A DNA stretch of 64,000 nucleotides from Cafeteria roenbergensis (lineage: Eukaryota > Sar > Bigyra > Bicosoecida > Cafeteriaceae), in contig VLTN01000032.1 in the NCBI GenBank assembly GCA_008330645.1, positions 248,001 through 312,000 of the forward strand. Reading direction: 5' to 3'. The notes under the pieces were generated by a model. That model was given only the letters and a program-made list of their open reading frames with translations. It was not told where the DNA came from and did not search any database. Below, piece by piece: positions 45,501 to 56,000 of the stretch (the stretch's first letter is position 1; every line of letters begins with the position of its first letter). The position numbers were made by a program, and so were the translations under genes.

Positions 45501-46479
45501 ATGGCCGCGGCCGCCGCGCTGCGCGGCGAGATACTGAGCTGGCGCAAGGCATTCCGCGACGAGCATGGGCGCAACCCGACCAAGGCGGAGCTGGCGCCGA
45601 TTCAGCCCCTCATTGCGCGACTCCAAGCGGGCGGCAAACCGGCGTCGGCCGCCGGGCCCGCCCCCGCCGCCCGGAGCGCAGCCCCGCCCACAGTTCCACC
45701 GGCACCCGCGCCCCCTGATCGGCCTGGGGCGGGGCAGCGTGCTCGGCCCTTCCGCACTCCGCGGGCTGGAGAGCCGAGTCTGTTCGCCGCCCTCGCCCAG
45801 CCCAGCGTCCAGCAGGCCGGGTCCTCGGTGGGGCGCCGGGCCACCGGCCGGTCGGTGGCAGCTGTGCTGGCGCGCAGGGACGCTGGGCTGTCCAAGGGGG
45901 CGAGCCTTCAAATCGCAAAGGCCCCCGAGACGCGGCCGGAAGCTCCGGCGCCACACACCACTGCCCCCGCCATGAAGGGGCGGCGCGGGCACGCCCGCAG
46001 GCTGTTGCACGGCGCGATGCTGCATGCCCTGCAGTCCGGATCGCCGCTTGCGATGCCCGATCTGCGCGAGGGGCGGGACGCCGCCCCGCCGGCAGCGCTG
46101 CCCTCCGCGACTTGGGACGCGCTCGCCGGTCACGACGAGGAGGCGGCCCAGAGCCGCGAGGGTGGCGCGCCTGGCGGCGTACCGTCCCTCCCTCGGCCGC
46201 CGGCTGAGCGCGCGCCGCCGCTTGCGGCCCTGCCCCGGGCCCCAGCGGGCCTGCCGCGCGGCACGGCGAGCTCGACCGCCCGCCCTCCTGCAAGTCCGCC
46301 GGCCGTCTCGGGTGCGCCGCCTCGGGACGGTGCACCCGCTTCGCCGTCGCGCGGCACCGCGGACGCTGCCGTGGACGAGGCCATCGCCTCCCTGGCGGCA
46401 CCGCCCACCGCCGCAGCCGGGGCCGACGCCCGCGCCGTTTGGACGCAGCCTCCGCGTCGGAGCATCCCCAAGACGGCCC

Positions 46480-46516
<37 letters not shown>

Positions 46517-49500
46517 CGCATCCCCGCACTCTTCCGTCCTTGCTGGGGCGCCTGGTCCGGGCACGCAAGGCCATGCCACCAGGCCGCGCGCGGGCGCGGT
46601 TCCCCAGCGCGCGCACTGCAACCCGCCCGGGACGCCGCCATCGTCGTATGCAATGACCGCGGCTGGCGGGGCAGTGGAGGGCCGCCCGGATCTCTGCAGC
46701 GAGGGGGAGGGGGTCGAGCCGGCGGCCGCGCACTGGCGCGATGCCATGGAGGCCGAGGCTCGCGGCTGGGTCGACGAGGCGCCAGCGCAGCGGCCCGCTT
46801 CCGGCAGGGCGTCTCTCGCCGCCGGCGATGAGGCCGAGGGGGAGGGCAGCGCCGTGGCTCGCGTGACGGGCATCGGGAGCGGGAGCTGGAACCAGGACAA
46901 CTTCGTGAGGCTGGACCTCCGAGGCAGAAAGTGGCGGCGAAAGGTTAAGCCGGGCCTGGTGAAGGCGAGGAAGGAGGCCTTCAGGAGGCGAATGGGCTGG
47001 GGGCGGGGCGCGGCGGGCCCGGACACGGACCCCGACGTGGCCGCAGGAGCGGGCGAGTTCGTTGCCCGGCTCGCCGCGCGGATGCCCGTGGGGAACCCGG
47101 CCGCGGCAGACTATGACGTCATCGAGGCGTGCCTGGACGCCGCCTCGGCAAAGCTGCCAGGCGCCGGTGGCGACGATGCTGGGGGCGACTCTGCTGGAGG
47201 CGACGTTGCCGGGGGCGACACTGCCTCGGCCGGGGTGTGTGAGTCGCAACGGGAACAGCCCGACGACGGGGTGCCGGACGGCGCTGCTATTCGCAGCGGC
47301 TCTGCCAGTGCCGGGCCGGGGGACGCCTTGGTGGTCGAAGAGGCCGCGGAGGCGTCGCTCCTCTCAGCGCCGCGGGCCCCGACGGTGCTGTCCGCCTCCG
47401 CGGGCGTGTCAGCCCGCGCCGGCCGAGTGGCAGTGGTGGCCGGGGCCCGCGCCCTCGTGCCGCTGGACGCAGACGACGCAGAGCTCCTTGGAGCGATGAT
47501 GGCGGAGCGCCGAGCCCGGCGGCGGGGCGTCGATCCGTCCGCGGCCGCGGCTCGACGGCAGGCGACGCTACGCCGACTGGCCACTGCGGCAGTGGCAGGG
47601 CCAGCCGCGCCAGCGCGCGACTCGGCGGGCGGTGGGCGCCCTGGGCCAGGCGGGGCTCTGCCGGGGCCGGGCGGCAAACCAGCTCTGCCGACGACGTCGG
47701 TTCGCGGGCGGCCGCTGTGCCCCACCCACGGCATCGAGGCCGCGCTGCGGACTGTCAGGAAGGCCGGGCGGAACAAGGGTCGCAAGTTCTTCGCCTGCCC
47801 TATGCCGCGCGCCGAGCAGTGCAAGTACTTCTGCTGGCAGGAGGACTTTTGCGGCGAGGCTGTCAAGCGCTTTCTCGACGAGGCGAAGCGGTGCGAGGCG
47901 GGGGACCCCGCTGCCGCGGCGGCGCTGAGGCTGTCGGCTGGCAGGCTGAAGTGGGCAGAGAAGTCGGCGGCAGAGCTGCGGCAGCTGGCGCGCGTCAGAG
48001 GCATCGACTCGAGGCCCAGGCTTGCTCCCGCTGGACCTGCCAAGGCGCGCAGAGCCGCTGGCGCCGCGAGACGGGCTGGCGCTGCGAGAAGGGCCGCCGC
48101 TGCGAGGAAGGCTGGCGCTGCAGGCCGGCGAAGCCGCGCCCCGGCGCGGGGCTCGGCGCCCCGCCGCTCGCGATCCGGCTCGGAGTCGAGCAGCGGTTTC
48201 AGCTTCTCGGGCAGCGACGAGGAAAGCCCCAAAGCAACGCAGGCGTCTGTCGGTGGCGGGCGGTTCGGCAGGACGGCGAACGGCGCCGAGGAGGAGGACG
48301 AGGACGGGGACGAGGACGAGGACGAGGAAGCGGAGGAGGACGAGGCGGCTGGCTCCGACAGCGGGGCGTCTGACATTGGCTCCGACGACGCCGAGTCGGA
48401 CACGGGCGAACCTGGCGCAGCGGAGCGTAAGGGTGCTGCTGCTGCTGCGAGCGACGCGGCGTCGCTCATGCGGCCCCCTGTGCCTCGCTGCGCGCTCTCG
48501 GGGCTTCGCAAGGCAGAGCTGGTTGAGCTCATGGCAGCCGATGACGCCTGGAGGGCGGGCAAGGAGGTGGCACTGATGCTGCGGCGCGACGCGAGGGGCG
48601 GGGCGCCGAGCGGGGAGAACAGCCCGGCAGGCTCCGGGCGCGGCTGGAAAGGTCGAGCGTCGGGACCTGGCTCGGCTGGCGGAGGGCGTGGCAACGCAGC
48701 GAGCCGTACGCGCAGCAGTGGCGGAGCGGGGCCCGGCGCGCGCGGTGACGACGGCGACGATGCCGCCGCGCTGGCCGCCGTGTTGGCCGCCGAAGAGGAG
48801 CTCCGAGCGCGGGATGACGGCCGCTCGGACGCCCTGCGGGCTCTGCAGGACGACATCGGGCTCCGGTCGTTCCGCGGCCACCAAGAGTGGGCGGTGGAGC
48901 GCGTGCTGCGGGGCCAGAGCACGCTGCTGGTGGCGGCCACGGGGTCGGGGAAGAGCCTCGTGTACCAGCTCCCCGCCCTGCTGCTCGCTAGGGGGGTGCC
49001 GGTCGGGGCGGACGAGGCCGAGGAGGTGGCCACCCGCTGCGGAGCCGCCGGCCAGCCTCTGCCGCGGTGGCTGCGGCGCGACCGCGGCCCTCCCGGCCCC
49101 CTGGCGGTGGACGACGTGCTCCTCGCGGCCGCTGAGGCCAAGGCTGTGCCGTGCGATGGCTCTGCCGATGGCTCTGCCGATGGCTCTGCCACAAGCTCCT
49201 CACGCGACGCCGGTGCTGCCCATGACGCCGGCGCGTGGGGCGTGCCGTGCGGTCTGGAGTGCCGCGGCATCACGGTGGTGGTGTCGCCGCTTGTGGCGCT
49301 TATGCAGGACCAGATGGCGCGGCTGCCGCCCCCGCTGGTGGGCGTGTGCATCGCTGCGCAGCAGACGGCGCAGGCCACTGCGGAGGCCCTTGCGGCTCTG
49401 CGCGGCGGGCTCTGCCACGTCCTGTTCGTGAGCCCAGAGCGCTTGCTGGCCCCGAGCTTCCGCCGGCTGGCGGCCGACCCTCTTTCGTTCCCGCCGGTGG

Positions 49501-52079
49501 CGATGCTTGCGATCGACGAGGCGCACTGCGTGACGGAGTGGGGGCACAACTTCCGGCCGGCGTACCTGCGGCTGCGGGCGGCGGCGGAGCGGGTGCTGCG
49601 TCCGCGTTGTACGCTGGCGCTGACGGCCACGGCCACTCCGCGTGCGGTGTCGGGCGTGTGTGGGTCGCTGTCGCTGCCGGAGGGCGGAGTCCGCGTCGGC
49701 GACTGGCACCGCCCAAACCTGTTCCTCAGCGCCTCCAAGGAGGAGGGCGACCTGCGGCCACGGGCGCTCGTGCGGCTTCTGAGCGACGCCGACTCGCCCC
49801 TCTCGGCCCGCGCCGCCCCCTCCGTCATCGTGTACGTGCAGCGGCAGCGCGAGGCCGAGGCAGTGGCCGACGGCCTCCGCTCCAGGGGCGTGGGCGCGGC
49901 GCCGTACCACGCTGGCATGGGCCCCTCGCAGCGGGCCCGCACGCAGCGCCGCTTCACGGGCGGCACCCTCCGCGTTGTGGTAGCGACCGTGGCGTTCGGC
50001 CTGGGAATCGATAAGGCCGACGTCCGCGGCGTGGTGCACTGGGGCGCCCCTCGGTCCCCGGAGGACTACCTGCAGCAGGTCGGGCGGGCGGGCCGCGACG
50101 GCAAGCCCGCTCACTGCCACGCGTTCGTGGGGGCGTCCGAGTGTACCAGGGCGCGAGCCCTGGCCTCCGGCGACGGCGTGTCGGTTCCGCAGTCGGCGGC
50201 TCTGGTGGCAGCCTTGGCAGGCGCGACGTGCCGGCTGCAACGCGCAGCTGACGCGGCGGCTCCGCTGCTTTCGGCCCACCGGGACTCCGCGGCCCTGAAG
50301 GGCGTGGCGGACCCGTTCGCGCAGGCCAACGGCAGCGTGGGGCGGGGCGGGGCCGGGATCGACCCCGCCGGCCCGGCGGCGGCCTCCCTCTGGCCCGAGG
50401 TTGCTGCGCCGCCCGTGTCCGTCGACCTCTGGTGGTGCCGCGAGGGCCTGGACCTTCGCTCGGAGGTCGTGGAGACGGTGCTGGCGTACCTCGAGTCCGC
50501 CGGATTCGCGGAGGCGGAGGAGCCGCGGTACGGCGTCGTGGACGTGACCCTCACGCGCAGGCACCCGCTGCAGGCGGCGGCGCTGTCCCCCGCCCTGGGG
50601 ACCTCCATCGCGCTGGCCCGGTCGGCAGACGGCGACCTCGCCGTGGCCGAGGGCCCGGGCGACGGCGTGCTGTGGCGTGACTCGCGCGGCCTGTGGGTGG
50701 TGCGAGTGGACGTGGCGTGGGCGGCGGCTGCGCTGCGTCGCCCGCCGCGGTCGGTCGCCTCGGAGCTGCTCCGCCTGAGGGACGTGGCCGAGGCGAGGCT
50801 GGAGTTCTCGCGGTGGAGCCTGTCGGTACGGCTGCTTCCGCTGGGGGTGCTGCGCGCGCGCGGTGTGGTGGAGGCCGGGGCGACGGCGGCGGAGGCGGCG
50901 GAGGCGGCGGCCAGGGCTGTGTGGAAGCGCGCCGGCCGCCTTCGGGCGGGGGCCTGCGCCCGCGTCGAGCAGGCGTGGGGCATGCTTCGGGAGGCCGCAG
51001 CGGACGGGTGGCGCCCGTCGCTGGGCCTGCGGCCCGCTGCCTCCTCGGGAACCGGCTCCGCCCTTCGTGTCGGCTCTGCCAGCTCTGCCGGAGGGAACAG
51101 CGAGCGCGGGTTGAAGCGGGCCCGGGACGACGCTGGTTCCACTCGCTCAGGCAAGCGGGTGCGGGGCCACGTGCCGGCGGACGACGACGTGGAGGAGATG
51201 CGAGCCGCGCTGGCGGCTTCGGCCCGCGGTCGGGAGCACCCTGCCGGGGCTGCCGGCGCTGGGGACAGCGCCCGGCTCGCGGCTGCCGGCTCGGGGCGCG
51301 AGGCGGGGAGCGACTCCGGGGACGAGAGCTCCGACGACGACGCTGGCTCGGACGCGGGGAGCGACGGAGGATCGGGCCAGCTGACCTCGTCCCCCGGTGC
51401 CGGCAAGCGGGGCGGGGCTGCGGCTACCCTCCTCTCCCGCCTGGGCAGCTACTTCGGCTCCCCGGCAGAGGCGCGGGGGCTTGTCCCGATGCGCTCGCCG
51501 CTGCGCTCGCTGCCCCTGCCGCTTCTTCGACGGGACGCGGCGGCGCTGAGGCTGGCCCAGGCGCGGGCGGCGATGGGAGACCGCGAGGCGGAAGCGGCCG
51601 TGCGCCTGGGCCACCGCATGGCGTCGCTCGAAGGCGAGATGAGGGACGCGGTCTCGGGCGTGGCGGGGCGCGTCAGGGCGTGCGTGCGCGCGACCGTGGG
51701 CGCCAAGTCGGAGCTGGGGCCGGCACGGACGATGAGCCTGGGCCTTGCGGACGCGGCTGTGGCGTGGCGGTGCGGGGTCCTCGGCGAGCCGCGCGAAGTG
51801 GCTGGCGAGCGCGACGACGTCGTGCTCGACGCAATGACGGCAGCAGCGTGCAGTCCCGAGGCGTGCGCGCGGGTGCTGGTCGGCGTGGGGAGCGAGCTGT
51901 TCCCGCCGCAGACCTGGCGAATGAGCTCGGCGTGGGAGGCAGGCGCGGCCTTCAAGGCCGAGGAGCTCGCGGCCATGGCCGCGGCCGCTGGGTGGGGCGG
52001 CGGGCCTGGCGGAATGGCGCCGCTGCTGCGGGGGCTGGACGGCGCGTACGAGCTCTCCGGCCCCGAGAGCAAGGCATAG
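45501..52079 (+). CDS. RECQL4: RecQ-family DNA helicase, RECQL4 type, with GRF zinc finger
   Basis: One 6.6-kb exon encodes 2,192 residues, ATG 45501. RECQL4 acts in replication initiation and DNA repair. The N-terminus (ILSWRKAFRDEHGRNPTKAEL) resembles the Sld2-like segment of RECQL4. A long disordered region follows. A GRF-type zinc finger lies at about 735-783 (RPLCPTHG...GRKFFACP...CKYFCWQEDF). The helicase core has LVAATGSGKSLVYQLPAL (Walker A, about 1147), VSPLVALMQDQ, IDEAHC (about 1337), FRPAYLRLR, LALTATATPRA, VVVATVAFGLGIDKADVRGVVH and QQVGRAGRDGKPAHCHAF. The last two motifs favour RECQL4 over BLM or WRN. About 600 residues follow, with acidic and Ser-rich patches. No CCHC knuckle is found, unlike vertebrate RECQL4. 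Confidence 0.94.
46481..46513 (+). repeat. (GCA)n microsatellite in RECQL4
   Basis: About ten GCA units in the disordered N-terminal third of RECQL4 encode a poly-alanine run. The tract is in frame and probably length-variable. Confidence 0.9.
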
Positions 52080-52252
52080 GCACCATCGTGGCGAGTTCGA
52101 CTGCGCGTGGCAAGCCAGCCGGAGCATGTTGCGCTTGCGCTGCCGGCTGCAACGCGTGTGCTGCACCCGCGAAGACTCGAGTCCGCATGCATACCAATTG
52201 CAGGCGCGCCACACACAAGAACGCACGGAATGCAGGCTGTGGGCCACCGCAC

Positions 52253-52772
52253 TCAAGAGTCCTCCATGCTCTGCGACGACAGGGAGCGCGCGGAGGGTCG
52301 ATCGCATTGCCCGCTGTGGGCGTGTGTCCGCGCGCGCGAGTTGCCTGACTGGCCCAGACCACGCACGGCGCGGGCGCAAGCAAGACCCCCCCCTCCTCCC
52401 GCCCGTCCGCTCGCCAGCCGGGTGCTCACCATGATGCGCGCGGCGTAGTCGTCCGCCAGCGCCGTGAAGCGGCTCGTGTCCGGGAGCGCCTCGTCCGCGC
52501 TCACAGGGAGTCCGCGGCCGTCGGGTGGGGTCAAGGTCGGCATCGGCCCGCCAGCTCCCACAGAAACTTGAAGCTCCAAGTGCTGCGGTGCGACGAGGCA
52601 GGCGTGCGGCAGGCCCGAGGCGTGGAACGACGCGAGCGCGGCGGACGCTGCGTGCGAATCTGCCTGGAATTCCCTTGCGCGGCCTGCGTGGAACTCGCAC
52701 CTTGAGCATGGCGTAGGACTCAGGGATGCCGGCCGACGGCATTCGCGAGAGACCGGGTCCGTGCGATGCCAT
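52253..52772 (-). CDS. Unknown small protein, three exons, 80 aa
   Basis: Exons 52772-52701, 52582-52430 and 52270-52253 are all in phase 0. Sites are GTGCGA...CCGCAG and GTGAGC...GTCGCAG, the same signature as neighbouring genes. The product is 80 residues: start MASHGPGLSRMPSAGIPESY, middle LELQVSVGAGGPMP, end RFTALADDYAARIM plus SMEDS from an 18-nt last exon. Three independent junctions keeping frame argue for a real gene, but I find no family match. The second intron (159 nt) is a multiple of three without a stop, so retention would give a longer C-terminus. Its start faces mL41. Confidence 0.5.
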
Positions 52773-53092
52773 CGCGCGCTTCGGCTTGTCTGCCGAGGAG
52801 TGTGGGCCGAGGAGGGCCGGGCGAGCGAGTGCCAATCGCCGCCTACACACAGACCCGAATCGCGGTGCAGAGCCGAGGGCCAGCATGCGTGACCCACTCC
52901 AAAGCAGCCCCGCGCGCCCCCGACCGCGGCTCCTACTCCCGCCAGCGGGGCCGCTTCTGTTCTGCCTCTGGGCTCCCGCGAGGGCGCGCGCTCCCGCATT
53001 GGCACACGCCCGGCAACAACTTGCTGCAGAGCCCAGCAGAGCCGAGCAGTGCCCGCCGAGGCCCGGCACCTGTGTCTCGGGAGGCTGCAGAG
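52773..53092. promoter_or_regulatory. Divergent promoter region, small protein / mL41 (320 bp)
   Basis: This is the head-to-head spacer upstream of both genes. No core promoter motif is recognised and no other coding sequence is seen. Confidence 0.4.
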
Positions 53093-53767
53093 ATGACGGC
53101 CAAGCGCCTTCCCAGGCGCATGCGGTGGCGCAAGCCCATGTCGCCGAAGCACGGTAACAAGGGTGAGTCGGTTGCGGCCGGTCGCCTTCGGGAGCGCCGC
53201 GAGCAGCGCGGCCGCCCGAGCCCCCGCGGCTGCCGACCCCGCCGCGCGCGCTTCCGCCCCTCTCCGCACCCCCTCGTGTCCACGCAGACTTCTACAAGGG
53301 AACCGGCGGCCACAAGTTTGGCGTGCACACCACCAAGGGTGAGCCCGTGGGGCGCGTGTCGCGCTTGGCCCGGCGCAAGTGCTGCGCAGCGCGTGGTCAG
53401 CCGTCTGTCGGCGACTTCCGCCTTCGCCCCCCCTGCCACCCCAGCCCCCCGGTCCGCCCCCCCCGAGCTGAAATCGCAGGCGGGTACGTGATGCTGCCAC
53501 ACAAGGCCGTCGAGTACGTGGCCCCGAACCTGTCGGGCTTCAACGTGAGCTGGCCTGCTTCGCATCGCTGCGCCGCGCCACCCCCGCTTGCGCTTGCCGC
53601 CGCTCCCCGTGTCGGCGCCGGCGCCAAGCGGCTTGCCCAGGAATCGCGACTTGGTTGCCCTCTGCCCGCAGCTGACCCCGTACGTCGCGCACAACACGCC
53701 CAAGCTGGCGCGCCCCGACGTGTCCGTGGCGCCCGCCGCCGAGGCAGCCGAGGGCGAGCGGAGCTGA
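53093..53767 (+). CDS. MRPL41: Mitochondrial large-subunit ribosomal protein mL41 (MRPL41/MRPL27)
   Basis: Four small exons (53093-53162, 53288-53338, 53480-53544, 53672-53767) give 93 residues; introns are 125, 141 and 127 nt in phases 1, 1 and 0. Splicing yields KHGNKD|FYKGTGGHKFGVHTTKGG|YVMLPHKAVEYVAPNLSGFN|LTPYVAHNTPK. The Lys/Arg-rich start, the YYKGTG-like motif and the P-(D/N)-L-(T/S)-G-F-x-L-x-PYV core identify mL41. It is part of the mitoribosomal large subunit. The basic N-terminus probably serves as a non-cleaved mitochondrial signal. The protein is shorter than human MRPL41 (137 aa), lacking its C-terminal extension. Confidence 0.93.
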
Positions 53768-54285
53768 GCTCGGTGGCCCCAGACCGAAGGGTGGCCGGGC
53801 GTGTCCGGCCAGCTGTGAGTGAGTGTGTGTGGAGGGTGCGTGTGCGTGCCGGCGAGGCGGAGCGAATGTGGGCAGCGGCATGGGAAGCAGTCCGGCGTGA
53901 TTTCGCAGCGGGCGCGGCGTGCACTGTGCTGTGGCGTCCGGTCCTGCGTACCAGCGTGCCGCACGCGCGTGGCACTCTTGAACACACAATCGCAAGAGGC
54001 CGCGCAAAGGAAAGCGTACGGCGAAGCAGGCGGGCCGTGGTCGCGGCGGGCGGCAGCCGGTGCCCCCAGTCCCCCACCCTCCTCACCCAGCAAGGCCAAC
54101 TCTGCCTGTGAGGGGAACGGGCAAGGGTGGGGGCAAGCCGGCCCGCACCAGCGCAGCCTCGGACCGCGGGGCCGAGCCCTGCCGCCCCTGCCGCCTCGGC
54201 CCTGGCATCCAGGGCCAGGCCGAAGCACGGCGCGGCGCCGCTCGGGCGCGCAAGTCCCAGGCCTGCCTCCTCCTTCACGGGGCGC
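53768..54285. other. Convergent intergenic, 518 bp
   Basis: This is the shared 3' flank of mL41 and the Rieske gene. A GT-rich stretch at about 53813-53850 lies 50-80 bp past the mL41 stop and could act as a downstream 3'-processing element. No gene is seen. Confidence 0.45.
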
Positions 54286-55544
54286 TCAGCCGAGGATGAG
54301 CTTGTCCTCGCCCACGAACTTGTACGGCGGGATCTCGAGGTTGAGCGGGGCGGGGCCGCGGCGGATGCGGCCGGAGCCGTCGTAGTGGGAGCCGTGGCAC
54401 GGGCAGTACCAGCCGTTGTAGTCGCCGGCGTTGGACATGGGCACGCAGCCGAGGTGGGTGCAGATGCCAAGGATGACCAGCCACTTGGGGTTCTCGGTGC
54501 GCTCGGCGTCAGTCTGGGGGTCGCGCAGGCCGGCGGGGGTGTCGGCGCACTCGGCGATCTGCTCCTCGGTCCGGTTCCGGATGAACACGGGCTTGCCGCG
54601 CCACTTGACGGTCACGGTCTCAGAGAGGGGGATGGCCCCAAGGTCGACCTCGACGGAGGCCAGGGCAAGCACGTCCGCGGAGGCGGACATGGTCGCAAGC
54701 GCGTTCACGATGGCGAAGCGCACGGTGGAAGCGTACACGAACTTGGCACCGCCCAGCACAAAGTACGTGAAGGCGCGCTTCTTGGTCTGGTCTCCGGGCG
54801 CCCTGCGCGCCTTCTCGAAGTAGGAGTCGGAGCTGCCGTAGTCCATGCTGTCAGAGACGGCCTTGAGGGCCTTGTCGGACGACGCGCCCGTGGTGTCGGG
54901 GCCGAACACGCGGGGGTCGCCGCCGGCCATGGCAGCTGCGAGGCGGACAGCGGCGCACGGAGACGCAGGCAGGGCGCGCAGTCGCAGCGGTACGCCGGGC
55001 GGCGCGACGCGCCGGCGGGCGGAGGCGGGGGGGGGCGGGAGGCAGCCCGTCGGAGCGCAGCAGCTGCCAGGCGAGACGGCCGCTCCGTGATCATTGCCCT
55101 GTCAACAACCGAGGCGCAGGTCGCCGGGCGCCGCCCGCGGAGAGCGCATCGCAAGCCCCAGCCTCGCCCAGGAGTGCGCGCGTGGACCGGAAGCCGGTTC
55201 CTGGAAGCCGCGGCCGAAGGGGGCGCAGCGGCGCGCGGGCGCGGGGCGCGCAGGCAAAAAGAAGCGCGAAGCCTCGCACGCGGCGAGCCCACCGGCCGCC
55301 ACGCGGGCCCACGCGCGATGCAGCGCCATCGCGCTGCCCGGGGGTGCTCGATCGCGCCCGCGCCTTTCGAAGCGCGGCGCAGGCAGCGTGCGGGGGGCGC
55401 GGCGAGGCGCGGGCCGGCTGCGCAGGGCGCGAGCCAAAAGCGTCAGGCGGGGACGAGCGGCTCACAGGCGGTCGAGGAGACGGCCCGCACAGCGACGCGG
55501 CCAGCCAGGGGCTGGGCCACGGTCCGGATCGCGCGGGTGAGCAT
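54286..55544 (-). CDS. UQCRFS1: Rieske iron-sulfur subunit of mitochondrial complex III
   Basis: Exons 55544-55466 and 54935-54286 (530-nt intron, phase 1) give 242 residues. The short first exon is a mitochondrial presequence ([20 protein letters not shown]: Arg-rich, no acids). The second carries the hinge and membrane anchor ([20 protein letters not shown]) and the soluble 2Fe-2S domain. Cluster ligands are in CTHLGC (residues 185-190) and CPCHGS (204-209). [12 protein letters not shown], the Pro loop, follows. The protein transfers electrons from ubiquinol to cytochrome c1. Length and motif spacing are typical of mitochondrial, not plastid, Rieske proteins. Confidence 0.97.
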
Positions 55545-56000
55545 GGTTGGCCCCACTCGGGATGCGGTGCGAGGGTGCGGCCCCCGCCAGCGGCGGTCGG
55601 CTGCCGAGGACCTTCGGCGCTCGACGGCATTCGGAGCAACGTCTTGCCCCGGGGCGGCGAGCGGGCTCTGCCGGGCGGAGCGCTGCTCCAGTTTTGCGCC
55701 GCGCGGACTCGCCCTCGCGGCTTGCGGCACTGGAGGACGCTCTCGGGCATCCGCGCCAGGTGGACGGCCTGCTGGCCACAGGCCCTGCACCTGCGAACCT
55801 GCAACTGCGCATGCTTGCGCCAACACCTGCTTCCGCTCGCTCTCGCTGGTTCGTGCGAATGCGTGTGTGATGCGCTGGCAGCAAAGCACACGTCGGGAAC
55901 GAGCGCAAGGGCAAACACTGCTGAAAAGGCGGCTGAGGGGTGGGGCCTTGGCGCGCACGCGCGCCTGCCAGCCGGGCACAACCGCTCGTGACCTCAAGAA
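55545..56000. other. Intergenic, 456 bp
   Basis: This is the upstream region of the Rieske gene and the 3' flank of WASHC2. No convincing coding sequence is seen. Confidence 0.5.

Noticed and set aside
47111-49966. 951-codon open frame on the minus strand within RECQL4
   Set aside because: Ser/Ala/Arg-rich shadow of the RECQL4 helicase coding strand.
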